From Oncomelania hupensis (taxonomy: Eukaryota; Mollusca; Gastropoda; Littorinimorpha; Pomatiopsidae), in contig CM072525.1 of NCBI GenBank assembly GCA_036898135.1, positions 53,820,299-53,884,298 of the forward strand: a stretch of DNA of 64,000 nucleotides, given 5' to 3'. Position numbers and translations under genes: made by a program. The number at the start of each line of letters is the position of its first letter. Position 1 is the first letter of the stretch. Below are positions 9,817-17,035 of this stretch, one piece after another. Under the pieces are notes generated by a model that was given only the letters and a program-made list of their open reading frames with translations, had not been told where the DNA came from and made no database searches.

Positions 9817-11067
9817 CCAGAGTAATATTATTATAAACAAAGACCACAGATGCTCAGACGCCCAAACCACAACTTTAGAAGCAGTATTAAATATCCATGA
9901 AAATACAGAACCTAATATTCCTGGAAGTGCGTCTACAAGTTTGTCACCTAAGCGTTTCAATAAGTTAGCTATGCTTTGTAACGTCTTTTTAATCCAGTCT
10001 TTAACCGGACTACCGCCAGGTCCACCAGGTACGCCAGGTCCACCGGCACTGATGCCTACGGTTCTAGTCAGTGCTAAGACTAGTGTGCTTATTGTCATCC
10101 CAACAGCTGTAAGAATGCTAAATATTGTAACACCTTGCTCTCTGAACAGTGTTTGAATTCTTTCTGCAAGTGTAGTGTCTTCGTGTAAAATTTTATGCAC
10201 CGTTTCTTTTATTCTGGCGAAATTAGTTATTAATTTTTCTCTGTTTATGGATAAGGCTTCTAGCCTTGCCGCGCGTTCTGTGTAAAGGTCTGCGAGCCTT
10301 TTTTGAATCAACTGTTTTACCTCAATGCTTAAGTTCGCGTCATCAGCTTCTGCTAGTTTATTTTTTTGTTTTTCTATATGTTTGTCGAGCTCACCGAGCT
10401 TGGCCAAATTCATCATTGTCTCCCCTCTCACAGATTGTAAAGCTTTATCTAAGCCCTGAAGTTCACGCAGTGGCAATAATGGCGTGTCATTGATAGTTTC
10501 CATAACCTGATCAATATTGGTGTCCTCATTTGTTTGTAAGGTTGTTAACTCTTTATTTACTTCTAATGCAGAACTAGTTAAGTTAGTTAAGTCTTGTAGT
10601 TCTATTTCTGAACTTAACGATGCATCTATTCGTTGAAGTGAAGCTACTGCTTGGCGATGCAACGCTGGCACTCTATTATCGGAAAGCCCCAATGATCGTA
10701 TTACAGTCACTGGGAGTTTAGTTTTCAAAGTAGACCATGCATAAAATTTATCAGGATTCTTTAACATAGTTAACTGTACTCTCACTTTTTTACCGGATAC
10801 AATAGTGTTTATAAACAAGTGATTATTTTTGTCTAGTTCGAAGTCGCTGGGACTAACATAATCCGGTAACTCGCGCCCGATGTAATTGTAAAATTTATTG
10901 ATTTTTCTGGCTTTTTGGGTTTCAGTTACTTGACGTAATTCTTCTCCTATACTTAGCCTTGTTTGGCTCATGTCATCTCCTACCATTGAAAGCAGTGTGA
11001 CGTCGTGGTCTTCATTAGGTTCATCAGGTTTAAACACTTCATCCGGAGCTTCACCGCCTTCTGCCAT
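9790..11067 (-). CDS. Virus-like element coiled-coil protein with C-terminal membrane region
   Basis: A 425-residue protein with an acidic N-terminus (1-35) and a folded region at about 55-140. Long heptad-type helices follow at about 145-305, rich in Leu, Glu, Lys and Gln. A first membrane segment lies at about 313-334 (VTIFSILTAVGMTISTLVLA), then a Gly/Pro hinge at 341-354 (AGGPGVPGGPGGSP), an amphipathic basic helix (358-378) and more hydrophobic helix to the end (380-421). The order coiled coil, membrane segment, Gly/Pro hinge, amphipathic helix, terminal hydrophobic segment resembles uncharacterised proteins found beside this kind of capsid gene in other invertebrates. A role in membrane attachment or penetration is possible but unproven. 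Its start faces the capsid gene 33 bp away. Confidence 0.75.
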   Translation of the reverse strand: MAEGGEAPDEVFKPDEPNEDHDVTLLSMVGDDMSQTRLSIGEELRQVTETQKARKINKFYNYIGRELPDYVSPSDFELDKNNHLFINTIVSGKKVRVQLTMLKNPDKFYAWSTLKTKLPVTVIRSLGLSDNRVPALHRQAVASLQRIDASLSSEIELQDLTNLTSSALEVNKELTTLQTNEDTNIDQVMETINDTPLLPLRELQGLDKALQSVRGETMMNLAKLGELDKHIEKQKNKLAEADDANLSIEVKQLIQKRLADLYTERAARLEALSINREKLITNFARIKETVHKILHEDTTLAERIQTLFREQGVTIFSILTAVGMTISTLVLALTRTVGISAGGPGVPGGPGGSPVKDWIKKTLQSIANLLKRLGDKLVDALPGILGSVFSWIFNTASKVVVWASEHLWSLFIIILLWLLKIVNPN

Positions 11068-11100
11068 TTTTAAATATAATTTTTTTTAATCACACTAAAA
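11068..11100. promoter_or_regulatory. 33-bp divergent start region (coiled-coil gene / capsid gene)
   Basis: The stretch is A/T-rich (TTTTAAATATAATTTTTTTT and AATCACACTAAAA) between the two opposing ATGs. A TATAAT-like core is present. The length leaves no room for a conventional separate promoter for each gene. Confidence 0.45.
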
Positions 11101-12378
11101 ATGCAAAGCTACGGAAACTTGTTAGACCCTACACGTCGATTGAGGACGCCTTTAGGCATCAAAGGTGAGAAAAGCACAATAATTATTACAAACAATCCAA
11201 GCAGCATAGAGCCTAATCAGCTACTAACCATAAGATTTCCAAATTTAGGTCCTGATGATGTAATAGTTCCGGGCAGTCCTAAATTGGGATTTAAAATTAG
11301 TCTGAATTCTGACGACGATCCTAACAGAACCATAGTCAACAATCTAGGTAGAGCTATAATTAAAAGAATGGTTATTAAACTTGATGGGCGAGAAATCCAA
11401 AGTATCGATGACGCCGGTGTTTTGTTTTGTTACACAGATCTGTGGCTGAGTAAATATGAAAGGGAAGATTTAGTTGGTCAGGGGATTCAAGCCGCCAATG
11501 TGGCGAAACTTCGAATCAAAGCTGGCGATGCTGTCGTTTCTAACAAAGGTGAAAATGCATTAGCTGCTGTATACAAAAACAGGTTTTATTTTCCACTTGA
11601 TTTTGAACTGCTACACAGTCATCTGCCATTTCATCAAGGTTCATTTAACGACAGGCTTTCTTACGAAATTATTTTCAATGATTATTCTCAAGTAGTAATT
11701 AGCTCCGACAATGATGCTAGGTATACAATTACAGACATCACGTTTGAATACGAAGTGGTCACTCACGCTGAACTCAGTAGGATGATCAGGGGACAATATG
11801 ACAAACTAGCAATTTATTATGATAGGATCGTTCGCTACAGACAATTTAATAAAGATTTATTAGATGCACTCTGGACCATCAACATAAATTCACCTGCTCG
11901 AAGTTTTAAAGGTGTACTGTTGTTGTTTGTGAAAGAATCTAATTACAATCGTGACAGCGAAAATTTTATCAATCCTAATATTTCAAAAGCGTCTGTCGTG
12001 ATTGAAGGTAAGCCTAATCAATTATTCGCTAATGGAATGATGGGGTTTCAACAGTTTGATGAGATTAGGAAAATCTTGGGTGGAGGTAGATTGCGGACTG
12101 ACACTGTGGATTTGATTTCTAAGGATCTTCATTTGCATGACACGCGACTGCAAGATTATCTGGTGAATAAGTTTGCGTTGTGGTTAGACTTTCGAACCAT
12201 ACCCACCAATGAACTTCATGGATCTGGAAGAAGAATTGAAAACGGAACAGATGGTATAACAATTGAATTGCATAGGGAAGCAAGTGCTAGGTCAGAATCA
12301 GTTACAGTATACATGTATATAATTATGGATGCTCAGCTAAACATTGAAAATGGAAGATTAAAAGATTTAGTATATTAA
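11101..12378 (+). CDS. Probable major capsid protein (double jelly-roll type) of the virus-like element
   Basis: A 425-residue protein. The N-terminal half contains NLGRAIIKRMVIKLDGREIQ (about 80-99), the strand and turn pattern seen in double jelly-roll capsid proteins of Polintons and large DNA viruses, followed by YTDLWLSKYERED. FYFPLDFELLHSHLPFHQGS (about 163-182) resembles the conserved linker strand leading to the second barrel. The C-terminal half is again beta-rich and ends in a strand containing VTVYMYIIMDAQLNIENG. There is no membrane segment, signal peptide or enzymatic motif. The stop codon lies two bases before the ATPase start, and capsid and packaging ATPase are neighbours in related viruses. 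The identification rests on this context, length and strand pattern, not on a database match. Confidence 0.65.
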   Translation: MQSYGNLLDPTRRLRTPLGIKGEKSTIIITNNPSSIEPNQLLTIRFPNLGPDDVIVPGSPKLGFKISLNSDDDPNRTIVNNLGRAIIKRMVIKLDGREIQSIDDAGVLFCYTDLWLSKYEREDLVGQGIQAANVAKLRIKAGDAVVSNKGENALAAVYKNRFYFPLDFELLHSHLPFHQGSFNDRLSYEIIFNDYSQVVISSDNDARYTITDITFEYEVVTHAELSRMIRGQYDKLAIYYDRIVRYRQFNKDLLDALWTININSPARSFKGVLLLFVKESNYNRDSENFINPNISKASVVIEGKPNQLFANGMMGFQQFDEIRKILGGGRLRTDTVDLISKDLHLHDTRLQDYLVNKFALWLDFRTIPTNELHGSGRRIENGTDGITIELHREASARSESVTVYMYIIMDAQLNIENGRLKDLVY

Positions 12379-12380
12379 AA

Positions 12381-12992
12381 ATGACCTCTTTGTTACCTCG
12401 TGATCCTCATTGTGGAATGATCGTTGGCATGACGTCATGCGGAAAGACCGTCTTTGTTCTGGATTTGTTAGAAAAATATTACGCAGGCCACTTTGATTAT
12501 ATAGTAATTTTTTGCCCAACTATTCAATATAATAAAACCTACTTAGATCGTAAGTATGTCTGGACAGATGAAAATATCTTTGTTGTAAATACCAATGGCA
12601 AGCTCAATGAGTATTTAACGTATTTTTATAACCTGTTTGAGAATGAGGGTAATACGTTATTCTTAATCGATGATTGCAGTGCAGAAAAAGATATTGTATT
12701 AAAACGGAACATATTGAGCAAGCTGGTTTTCAGTGGACGCCATGTGAAAATTAGTGTCTGGTTAATCACGCAGAAATTTAATTCGATATTAAAGGATTTT
12801 AGAGAACAAGTAAAATTCGTGTGCCTGTTTTATTGCAAAGATCGAGACAGCTTTGATAACTGTTTAAAAGAAAATGACGTAATTGAATCAAAAGAGGAAA
12901 AAACTAAATTAAAAGAACAGCTAAAAAAAGGCAAGTACTTAAAATTATTATTAAAAACTGACCAACCAACTGGCTATACAATACTTATGTAA
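12381..12992 (+). CDS. FtsK/HerA-type genome-packaging ATPase
   Basis: A 203-residue P-loop ATPase of the kind that pumps viral DNA into capsids (A32-like family). Walker A is VGMTSCGKT (residues 15-23) and Walker B is LFLIDD (93-98). The conserved LITQ (128-131) follows, at the place of the sensor strand, and then FREQVKFVCLFYCKDRDSFD (140-159). The length is typical of the minimal Polinton/virophage ATPase without extra domains. It starts two bases after the capsid stop codon (TATTAAAAATGACC), which suggests one transcript with re-initiation. A decayed homologue with the same SFD and KENxVIESKE block lies at 22.56-23.02 kb. Confidence 0.9.
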   Translation: MTSLLPRDPHCGMIVGMTSCGKTVFVLDLLEKYYAGHFDYIVIFCPTIQYNKTYLDRKYVWTDENIFVVNTNGKLNEYLTYFYNLFENEGNTLFLIDDCSAEKDIVLKRNILSKLVFSGRHVKISVWLITQKFNSILKDFREQVKFVCLFYCKDRDSFDNCLKENDVIESKEEKTKLKEQLKKGKYLKLLLKTDQPTGYTILM

Positions 12993-13211
12993 GTAAGTAA
13001 GTTCTTTTATAATTTAATTATTGTAAGTTATAAGTTTTTTTTTTTAAGTCGACTTAATTAAGTTAGATGTAAGTAAGTAAGTTCTTTTATAATTTAATTA
13101 TTGAAAGTTATAAGTTTTTTTTAAAAGTCGACTTAATTAAGTTAGATGTAAGTCACTAAGTCAAAAAAAAAAGGTTGAAGGTAAGTAATAGTGGTGATGA
13201 TTATAGTTCAT
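12993..13211. terminator. AT-rich convergent spacer with 80-bp tandem duplication and palindromes
   Basis: The spacer lies between the ATPase (plus) and integrase (minus) 3' ends. Two tandem copies of an 80-bp unit begin at 12987 and 13067, each starting ATGTAAGTAAGTAAGTTC. Each contains AAGTCGACTTAATTAAGTTA, with the palindromes AAGTCGACTT and TTAATTAA, after a T-rich tract; the first copy also shows the longer palindrome TAAGTCGACTTA. A third partial unit starts at 13146 (ATGTAAGTCACTAAG). It is the longest non-coding stretch inside the element. It could serve as a bidirectional terminator, or as a replication or packaging site. A TAAGT-rich spacer follows the decayed ATPase at 23.05 kb too. 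Confidence 0.5.
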
Positions 13212-14177
13212 TTATTTTAATGGCTCTGTGTCTGGTGGAACAATCTGAAGTTCTTCTTTTACAAAGTTTCTTTGTGGTGTTCTACGATCGCTTCTCGGTC
13301 TTAAATAATATACAGGCGGATCAGTAGATAATGCTCTGTCAACTTCATAAACGCTTAATGACCAAATTGGGTCTGTAGCTCGCCTTCTAGTGTCATTAGC
13401 AACTTCTCCAGGCTGATAAAGGTATCTAACAGTTTTGTTCATCAAAGTTAGATCCGGCTGACCAGGCTTTGAAACGGTAACAACAATCTGTTTCTTTTTA
13501 ATAGCCTCAACTGGTTTTAATCCTGTAACTCTGGTTGGTTCTGAATTCATTTCCCTTAAAACTCGAGGCAGCCTAACAACCCATTCTGTATTAGTGGTTT
13601 CAGTAAAGAGTTCCTTTGAATACTGATAAGTGAATAATCTTTCTGCCAGTTGCCGATTAAAGTTTTCTACAATACCCTGTGATCTGTGCAATCCAACAAC
13701 TCCTCTTCTAACAGTTACATTATGTTTTAACAAAAGCTGGTTAACAGCTCCTTTGAATTCAGACCCTTCATCGCATTGAATAAGTCTAGGGAACCTTAGA
13801 GGCCCTCTTGAATAAATTGCATTTAAGGCTTGAGCGACCTCAGCTGAATTTTTTGTCCTAAGAGCATGCGCGTCCTTAAACCGGGTAGCTATATCAATAA
13901 CAGTAAGGGCATACCTGTATTTCTTTCTATATATTTTGTCATGGGGAAGATATAACAAATCTATTTGATGCGTGTCATTTGGTCTGGAGTTTTCAAATTT
14001 TGGTCTTATTATTTTCTTCGGGGGTGGAAGATAAATTTGCCATACAGCTTGCTTCGATAACCATTGTTTAACTGTGTTTGCTGACAAGCCAGTCTTTTCT
14101 ACTAGTTTATTAACTGCCGTCATCCCTTTCCAATATCCGGATTGAGAATAATATAATCTAGACAAACGCGAAGTCAT
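13212..14177 (-). CDS. Polinton-type (retroviral-like) DDE integrase
   Basis: A 321-residue integrase that would join the element's ends to host DNA. Residues 1-50 contain a helical segment (SANTVKQWLSKQAVWQIYLP) leading into the core. The catalytic triad is visible: Asp73 in HQIDLLYLPHD, Asp136 in QCDEGSEFKGAV, and Glu171 in GIVENFNRQLAERLF, with 34 residues between the second Asp and the Glu. The core sequence style is that of Polinton/Maverick integrases rather than retroviral ones. The C-terminus (YYLRPRSDRRTPQRNFVKEE) looks like the small beta-barrel DNA-binding end; no chromodomain is seen. All catalytic residues are intact and the frame is unbroken. It ends 3 bp from the 141-residue gene, which is transcribed before it on the same strand. 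Confidence 0.92.
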   Translation of the reverse strand: MTSRLSRLYYSQSGYWKGMTAVNKLVEKTGLSANTVKQWLSKQAVWQIYLPPPKKIIRPKFENSRPNDTHQIDLLYLPHDKIYRKKYRYALTVIDIATRFKDAHALRTKNSAEVAQALNAIYSRGPLRFPRLIQCDEGSEFKGAVNQLLLKHNVTVRRGVVGLHRSQGIVENFNRQLAERLFTYQYSKELFTETTNTEWVVRLPRVLREMNSEPTRVTGLKPVEAIKKKQIVVTVSKPGQPDLTLMNKTVRYLYQPGEVANDTRRRATDPIWSLSVYEVDRALSTDPPVYYLRPRSDRRTPQRNFVKEELQIVPPDTEPLK

Positions 14178-14180
14178 ATT

Positions 14181-14606
14181 TTATTTAGATTTATATTTTT
14201 GTTTAACGAGGTAATAAACTACTGTTATTCCAAACACAATTAAAATTAATTCTCCGGTCTCTGACATTGTAGGTGCAATGTTAGGTGTGTAGTAATCGGA
14301 TAACACTGGTTGCTTTAATGAAGGTAGTGTCGTGCCAGTTAATAAATAATATTGGTGCAAAGCTTCATCAACGTCTTCGAATGTTTTATCAGCATGGCCT
14401 TCTTCTTTCAATCTTTTATTAACAAAATCAAGCTGCATTAGTCTGTTTTTCTCGTATTCAGCCTGATCTTGTTGTAATTTTTCCATTGCTAAGTTATGCC
14501 GTTTTGATTCTTCTTTACTGTCCAGTTTTGAAAACAAATAATTTGATCCTGAAAAGGCTAAGGCATTTACAGCAGCAGAACCAAGCACCATTGCAGCACC
14601 GGCCAT
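14181..14606 (-). CDS. Small membrane protein with coiled coil (virus-like element)
   Basis: A 141-residue protein. Residues 2-20 form a small-residue hydrophobic stretch (AGAAMVLGSAAVNALAFSG). Residues about 28-70 are a charged helix of coiled-coil type (KLQQDQAEYEKNRLMQLDFV), and residues 119-134 are a membrane helix (ELILIVFGITVVYYLV) followed by a basic tail KQKYKSK. It is probably a minor virion membrane protein; no family is recognised. A decayed copy at 50.98-51.16 kb preserves the N-terminal two thirds, which shows this gene belongs to a multi-copy element. The start ATG is preceded by TTAAAAA and faces the 175-residue gene across 36 bp. Confidence 0.75.
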   Translation of the reverse strand: MAGAAMVLGSAAVNALAFSGSNYLFSKLDSKEESKRHNLAMEKLQQDQAEYEKNRLMQLDFVNKRLKEEGHADKTFEDVDEALHQYYLLTGTTLPSLKQPVLSDYYTPNIAPTMSETGELILIVFGITVVYYLVKQKYKSK

Positions 14607-14642
14607 TTTTTAATTTAGTTTTTTATTTTATTTGTACTTAAA
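14607..14642. promoter_or_regulatory. 36-bp divergent start region
   Basis: An A/T-only-like spacer (TTTTTAATTTAGTTTTTTAT, TTTATTTGTACTTAAA) between opposing start codons. It has the same layout as 8545-8562 and 11068-11100. Confidence 0.45.
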
Positions 14643-15170
14643 ATGAATTGTGATGACTTGTTAACGCAAGAAGCTATTAATGTTACAGTTACAGGTGTTG
14701 ACAATGAGAAAAGAGACAGGCTGGTTGCATTAGTAGCTTCCGGAAAGTCAAAGTATTATCTCGGTGTTGACTTAACACCTGAACAAGTACAAAGACTGAG
14801 GCCTGAAGAGATCATTATATTACATAATAAATATGATAAAGTTCTCGGTGCTTTAATGGTTAAAAGTCTGGGGCGTTCGATTGTAAAGTTATATACCAAA
14901 GCTGTGTCGACCTTTGTTACTTTAGATTGTGAGAATGATTTATTTGATGATTTGGTTCAAGATCCAGTTATTGTCAATGGGATTAGTGAGGTATCAAGAA
15001 ATCTATATTATAAGTTTGGAAGCTTGTTGGCACCATTTTCAGCTGGGCTAATTACTTTTCAACACATAAATTTCTCTGCTATTAAAAATGGACTCTTCCA
15101 ATCCAGAGATGGAGAAGGAGACGGAGGTGAAGAATTCAGAGAATCAACAGAACCCAGTGACAGTCACTAA
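14643..15170 (+). CDS. Uncharacterised virus-like element protein, 175 residues
   Basis: A mostly helical soluble-type protein. A conserved-looking block is YYLGVDLTPEQVQRLRPEEI (about 38-57), followed by LGALMVKSLGRSIVKLYTKA (about 74-93). A weakly hydrophobic segment, KFGSLLAPFSAGLITFQHI, lies at about 128-146, and the C-terminal tail is acidic. Similar sets of small proteins accompany capsid, ATPase and integrase genes in other invertebrate genomes as I remember them, but the function is unknown. Its last 83 bases overlap the start of the next gene in another frame, a compact arrangement typical of viruses. Confidence 0.7.
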   Translation: MNCDDLLTQEAINVTVTGVDNEKRDRLVALVASGKSKYYLGVDLTPEQVQRLRPEEIIILHNKYDKVLGALMVKSLGRSIVKLYTKAVSTFVTLDCENDLFDDLVQDPVIVNGISEVSRNLYYKFGSLLAPFSAGLITFQHINFSAIKNGLFQSRDGEGDGGEEFRESTEPSDSH

Positions 15171-15546
15171 ACAAAAGAGCCCAGGAAGAATTGCAGCTGG
15201 AAAGAAGTTAGCAGAATTTAACAAGTTACATAGATGGAACAGACAAACAAAAGCAAACATATTAGGAAAAAAGGAATCACCAAAAGAAGAAACAATAATG
15301 CAACAAACATTAACAACAAATAAAGAAGAACCAATACAACCAATACAACCAGTACAATCTTCAAATAACATATATTATTTATGTATAGCCGGTGTAGTGG
15401 GTGCAAGTGGGTACATAATATATAAATACCGCCAAGGAAAAAATAAACAGAAACCCCCAAAACCACTTGTAGAAAAAGAAATTGAATTATCTCCATCATT
15501 GAAGCCATCATTGAAGTCATCATTAGATGTGTTTTCAATGCAGTAA
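15088..15546 (+). CDS. Basic single-pass membrane protein (virus-like element)
   Basis: A 152-residue protein that begins inside the preceding gene (TATTAAAAATGGACTC). Residues 1-90 are hydrophilic and Lys/Gln/Glu-rich, with SPGRIAAGKKLAEFNKLHRW at 31-50. Residues 95-113 are a membrane helix (IYYLCIAGVVGASGYIIYKY), and the tail is basic and proline-rich. The overlap start is supported by the A-rich context shared with other starts in the block and by the coherent protein it yields. The function is unknown. Confidence 0.65.
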   Translation: MDSSNPEMEKETEVKNSENQQNPVTVTKQKSPGRIAAGKKLAEFNKLHRWNRQTKANILGKKESPKEETIMQQTLTTNKEEPIQPIQPVQSSNNIYYLCIAGVVGASGYIIYKYRQGKNKQKPPKPLVEKEIELSPSLKPSLKSSLDVFSMQ

Positions 15547-15581
15547 TAATTTATTATTATTTTTTTTATTATATATAAAAA

Positions 15582-15818
15582 ATGAGTGTACCATATGAAC
15601 AAACAATTGTTAATCTTGGATACCATAGTGTTGTCTTAGTGGGCTTAAATACAGCTTATGCCATGATTGCAAAATCTCTTTTAAAAATGAAACCTATTGA
15701 ATTAGGAAAAATGGATCTTTCAGATGCTGGTAAACTGGTTGGTATCTTTTCATTATCGTTATTTACTCGGGACTATCTTGTTAAACAAAAGATCATTCCA
15801 GCAGATATTAATGTGTAA
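15582..15818 (+). CDS. Small hydrophobic protein (virus-like element)
   Basis: A 78-residue protein with two hydrophobic segments, about 14-32 (YHSVVLVGLNTAYAMIAKSL) and 49-62 (AGKLVGIFSLSLFTRDYLVK). It is preceded by an A/T-only 35-bp spacer ending TATATAAAAAATG, the start context used across the block. It is the last intact gene with convincing context on this side. Function not recognised. Confidence 0.6.
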   Translation: MSVPYEQTIVNLGYHSVVLVGLNTAYAMIAKSLLKMKPIELGKMDLSDAGKLVGIFSLSLFTRDYLVKQKIIPADINV

Positions 15819-15820
15819 TG

Positions 15821-16063
15821 TTATACAACCATAATGTAGAAGGGTTGTAATTTTTTTTGTTTTAACCAAAGACGCAAGATATACGAATATGTATTATATT
15901 TAGCAAATTGAGGATTCCCAGAGCGCTTTGGCACGCCTTTTAAAAAGCTCATAAACAGCCATAAATTGCAGTAAAAAGCCTCCTTTAGAACTCTTTGAGC
16001 TTTTTGGTGCTCTAGGCCCATTATTGCTATCTCTTGCTTCACAAATCTTGCGTAGTGCGTCAT
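15821..16063 (-). CDS. Possible small gene at the right end of the virus-like element
   Basis: An 80-codon frame convergent with the 78-residue gene, with 2 bp between stops. It reads MTHYARFVKQEIAIMGLEHQ and continues with a mixed helical composition that looks protein-like rather than random. The spacing fits the tight packing of the block, but no family is recognised and the frame could be chance. Confidence 0.3.
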   Translation of the reverse strand: MTHYARFVKQEIAIMGLEHQKAQRVLKEAFYCNLWLFMSFLKGVPKRSGNPQFAKYNTYSYILRLWLKQKKLQPFYIMVV

Positions 16064-16455
16064 TAATTATCGTTCACTTTAACAAACAAAATATTAAAAA
16101 ATAACCATTCTTGCTAAATTAAAAAAAATGCAAATGAAATGAGACAGCAAGAAACACAGAATTTGTTGATGTTAGACATTATTAACTTCAACCTAAAATA
16201 AAGAAATGTGGAGCACAAAAATATGAGGTCAGTCGCATGCCACAAAAGATTTGGGTACCTACAATCATTGACTGTAGTGTCCTGTTAGACTTTAAACTTC
16301 TCTGCATAACAATTAGTAAGTTAGCTATTCATTCCTTACAGGGTCCAGCGGACTACACAGAGCCAAATCAGAATATTCACACAAAACGAGTCTAAACACT
16401 GGTCTATTTCTCACCAAATCATGAATGTTTCATTGCCTGTGTAAGAAGGGGTACT
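16064..16455 (+). repeat. Right flank, containing the matching flanking direct repeat (about 16178-16430)
   Basis: After an AT-rich stretch (16064-16177) the sequence repeats that at 6141-6411 in the same orientation: ACTTCAACCTAAAATAAAGA, GTCAGTCGCATGCCACAAAA, TTGGGTACCTACAATCATTG, AACACTGGTCTATTTCTCAC. It includes AGGGTCCAGCGGACTACACA, akin to the 3' end motif of retroposon family A. Confidence 0.75.
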
Positions 16456-16457
16456 GC

Positions 16458-17035
16458 TTACATTATCAAATAGGACAAACTGTCTTTCCTAGACATTTGC
16501 GAAGTACATGGGAATGAAAATGTCCAGGAGGGGGTTTCTTGTATGGATGGTAAAAAGAGGGTTGCTCCTCCTGAGAATGTGGAACATGGGCAATTATCTA
16601 TACAATCTTGATGTTTTGAAAAAACAAAAAGGACAGCTGATAGCGCAGGCCATTGAATGTATGGACAGAGAAGCAGAAAGGAAGTTTGAGGCAACAGAGT
16701 GCCTGCCCCAATTTGCTTGTTGCCAGTCTTTTTTGCAGTGTCAGTAAAGTCTATGCACAGGGACTCATCACTAGTTTCAGTGAACACGGTGGCTCCCATT
16801 CTGTAAAGCCTGGCTTGACTGTAGCTGGAATCAGGTTCATTTTCGTAAACCATGGCTAAGCTGTCATTTGATTCAGTGCCACTTGAATCATTGGATGGAA
16901 TAAAGTCACAATGCGATTTAGAGTGATTGTGCTGTCACAGACGTCATCAAACAAATCATCATGATCACTGTTATATCCGCTGCGGCAGTGCTCAGTGTTG
17001 GGAGTATTTGGCAGGTCCACTAGGTTGTCAGATTC
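16458..17035 (-). pseudogene. Frameshifted terminal host-type exon (acidic, Ser/Asp-rich)
   Basis: A 3' splice site (TGTTGACAG) at 17036 opens an exon reading ESDNLVDLPNTPNTEHCRSG and NSDHDDLFDDVCDSTITLNR, then a stop at 16856. In the next frame the protein-like reading continues (IPSNDSSGTESNDSLAMVYE, then the open frame 16458-16853), so a one-base frameshift near 16905 is likely. The phase matches the end of the exon at 18141-18378, whose last codons read MPDKGSDH. I do not recognise the family. It may be a real gene damaged by mutation or assembly error, or a decayed paralogue. Confidence 0.4.

Larger units (their letters stand above)
6921..15818. mobile_element. Compact PolB-less Polinton-like (endogenous virus-like) element
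   Basis: Eleven intact open frames occupy almost every base of 8.9 kb on both strands, in a neighbourhood where all other mobile DNA is decayed. An integrase of Polinton type, a packaging ATPase and a likely double jelly-roll capsid protein together define the Polinton/Maverick and Polinton-like virus group. A PolB gene (normally over 1000 codons) and a protease gene, usual in Polintons, are not present. No terminal inverted repeats were found by eye. The left end is overrun by a retroposon at 6956; the right end lies beyond 15818. Fragments at 22.35-23.05 kb and 50.98-51.16 kb are decayed relatives. Confidence 0.8.

Noticed and set aside
10266..10493. Plus-strand frames inside the coiled-coil gene (also 9794-10156)
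   Set aside because: They are antisense shadows of a long, well-supported minus-strand gene.
15144..15626. Three minus-strand hydrophobic frames opposite the 152-residue gene
   Set aside because: They arise from the A-rich coding strand read backwards as Leu/Phe/Ile runs; overlapping plus-strand genes have better context.
6921..15818. A classical retrovirus or LTR retrotransposon
   Set aside because: The integrase is the only retroviral-like part; no reverse transcriptase, gag or LTR is associated and genes lie on both strands.
6141..16430. Terminal inverted repeats of the virus-like element
   Set aside because: The flanking 270-bp repeats are in direct, not inverted, orientation, and no inverted pair was found by eye.
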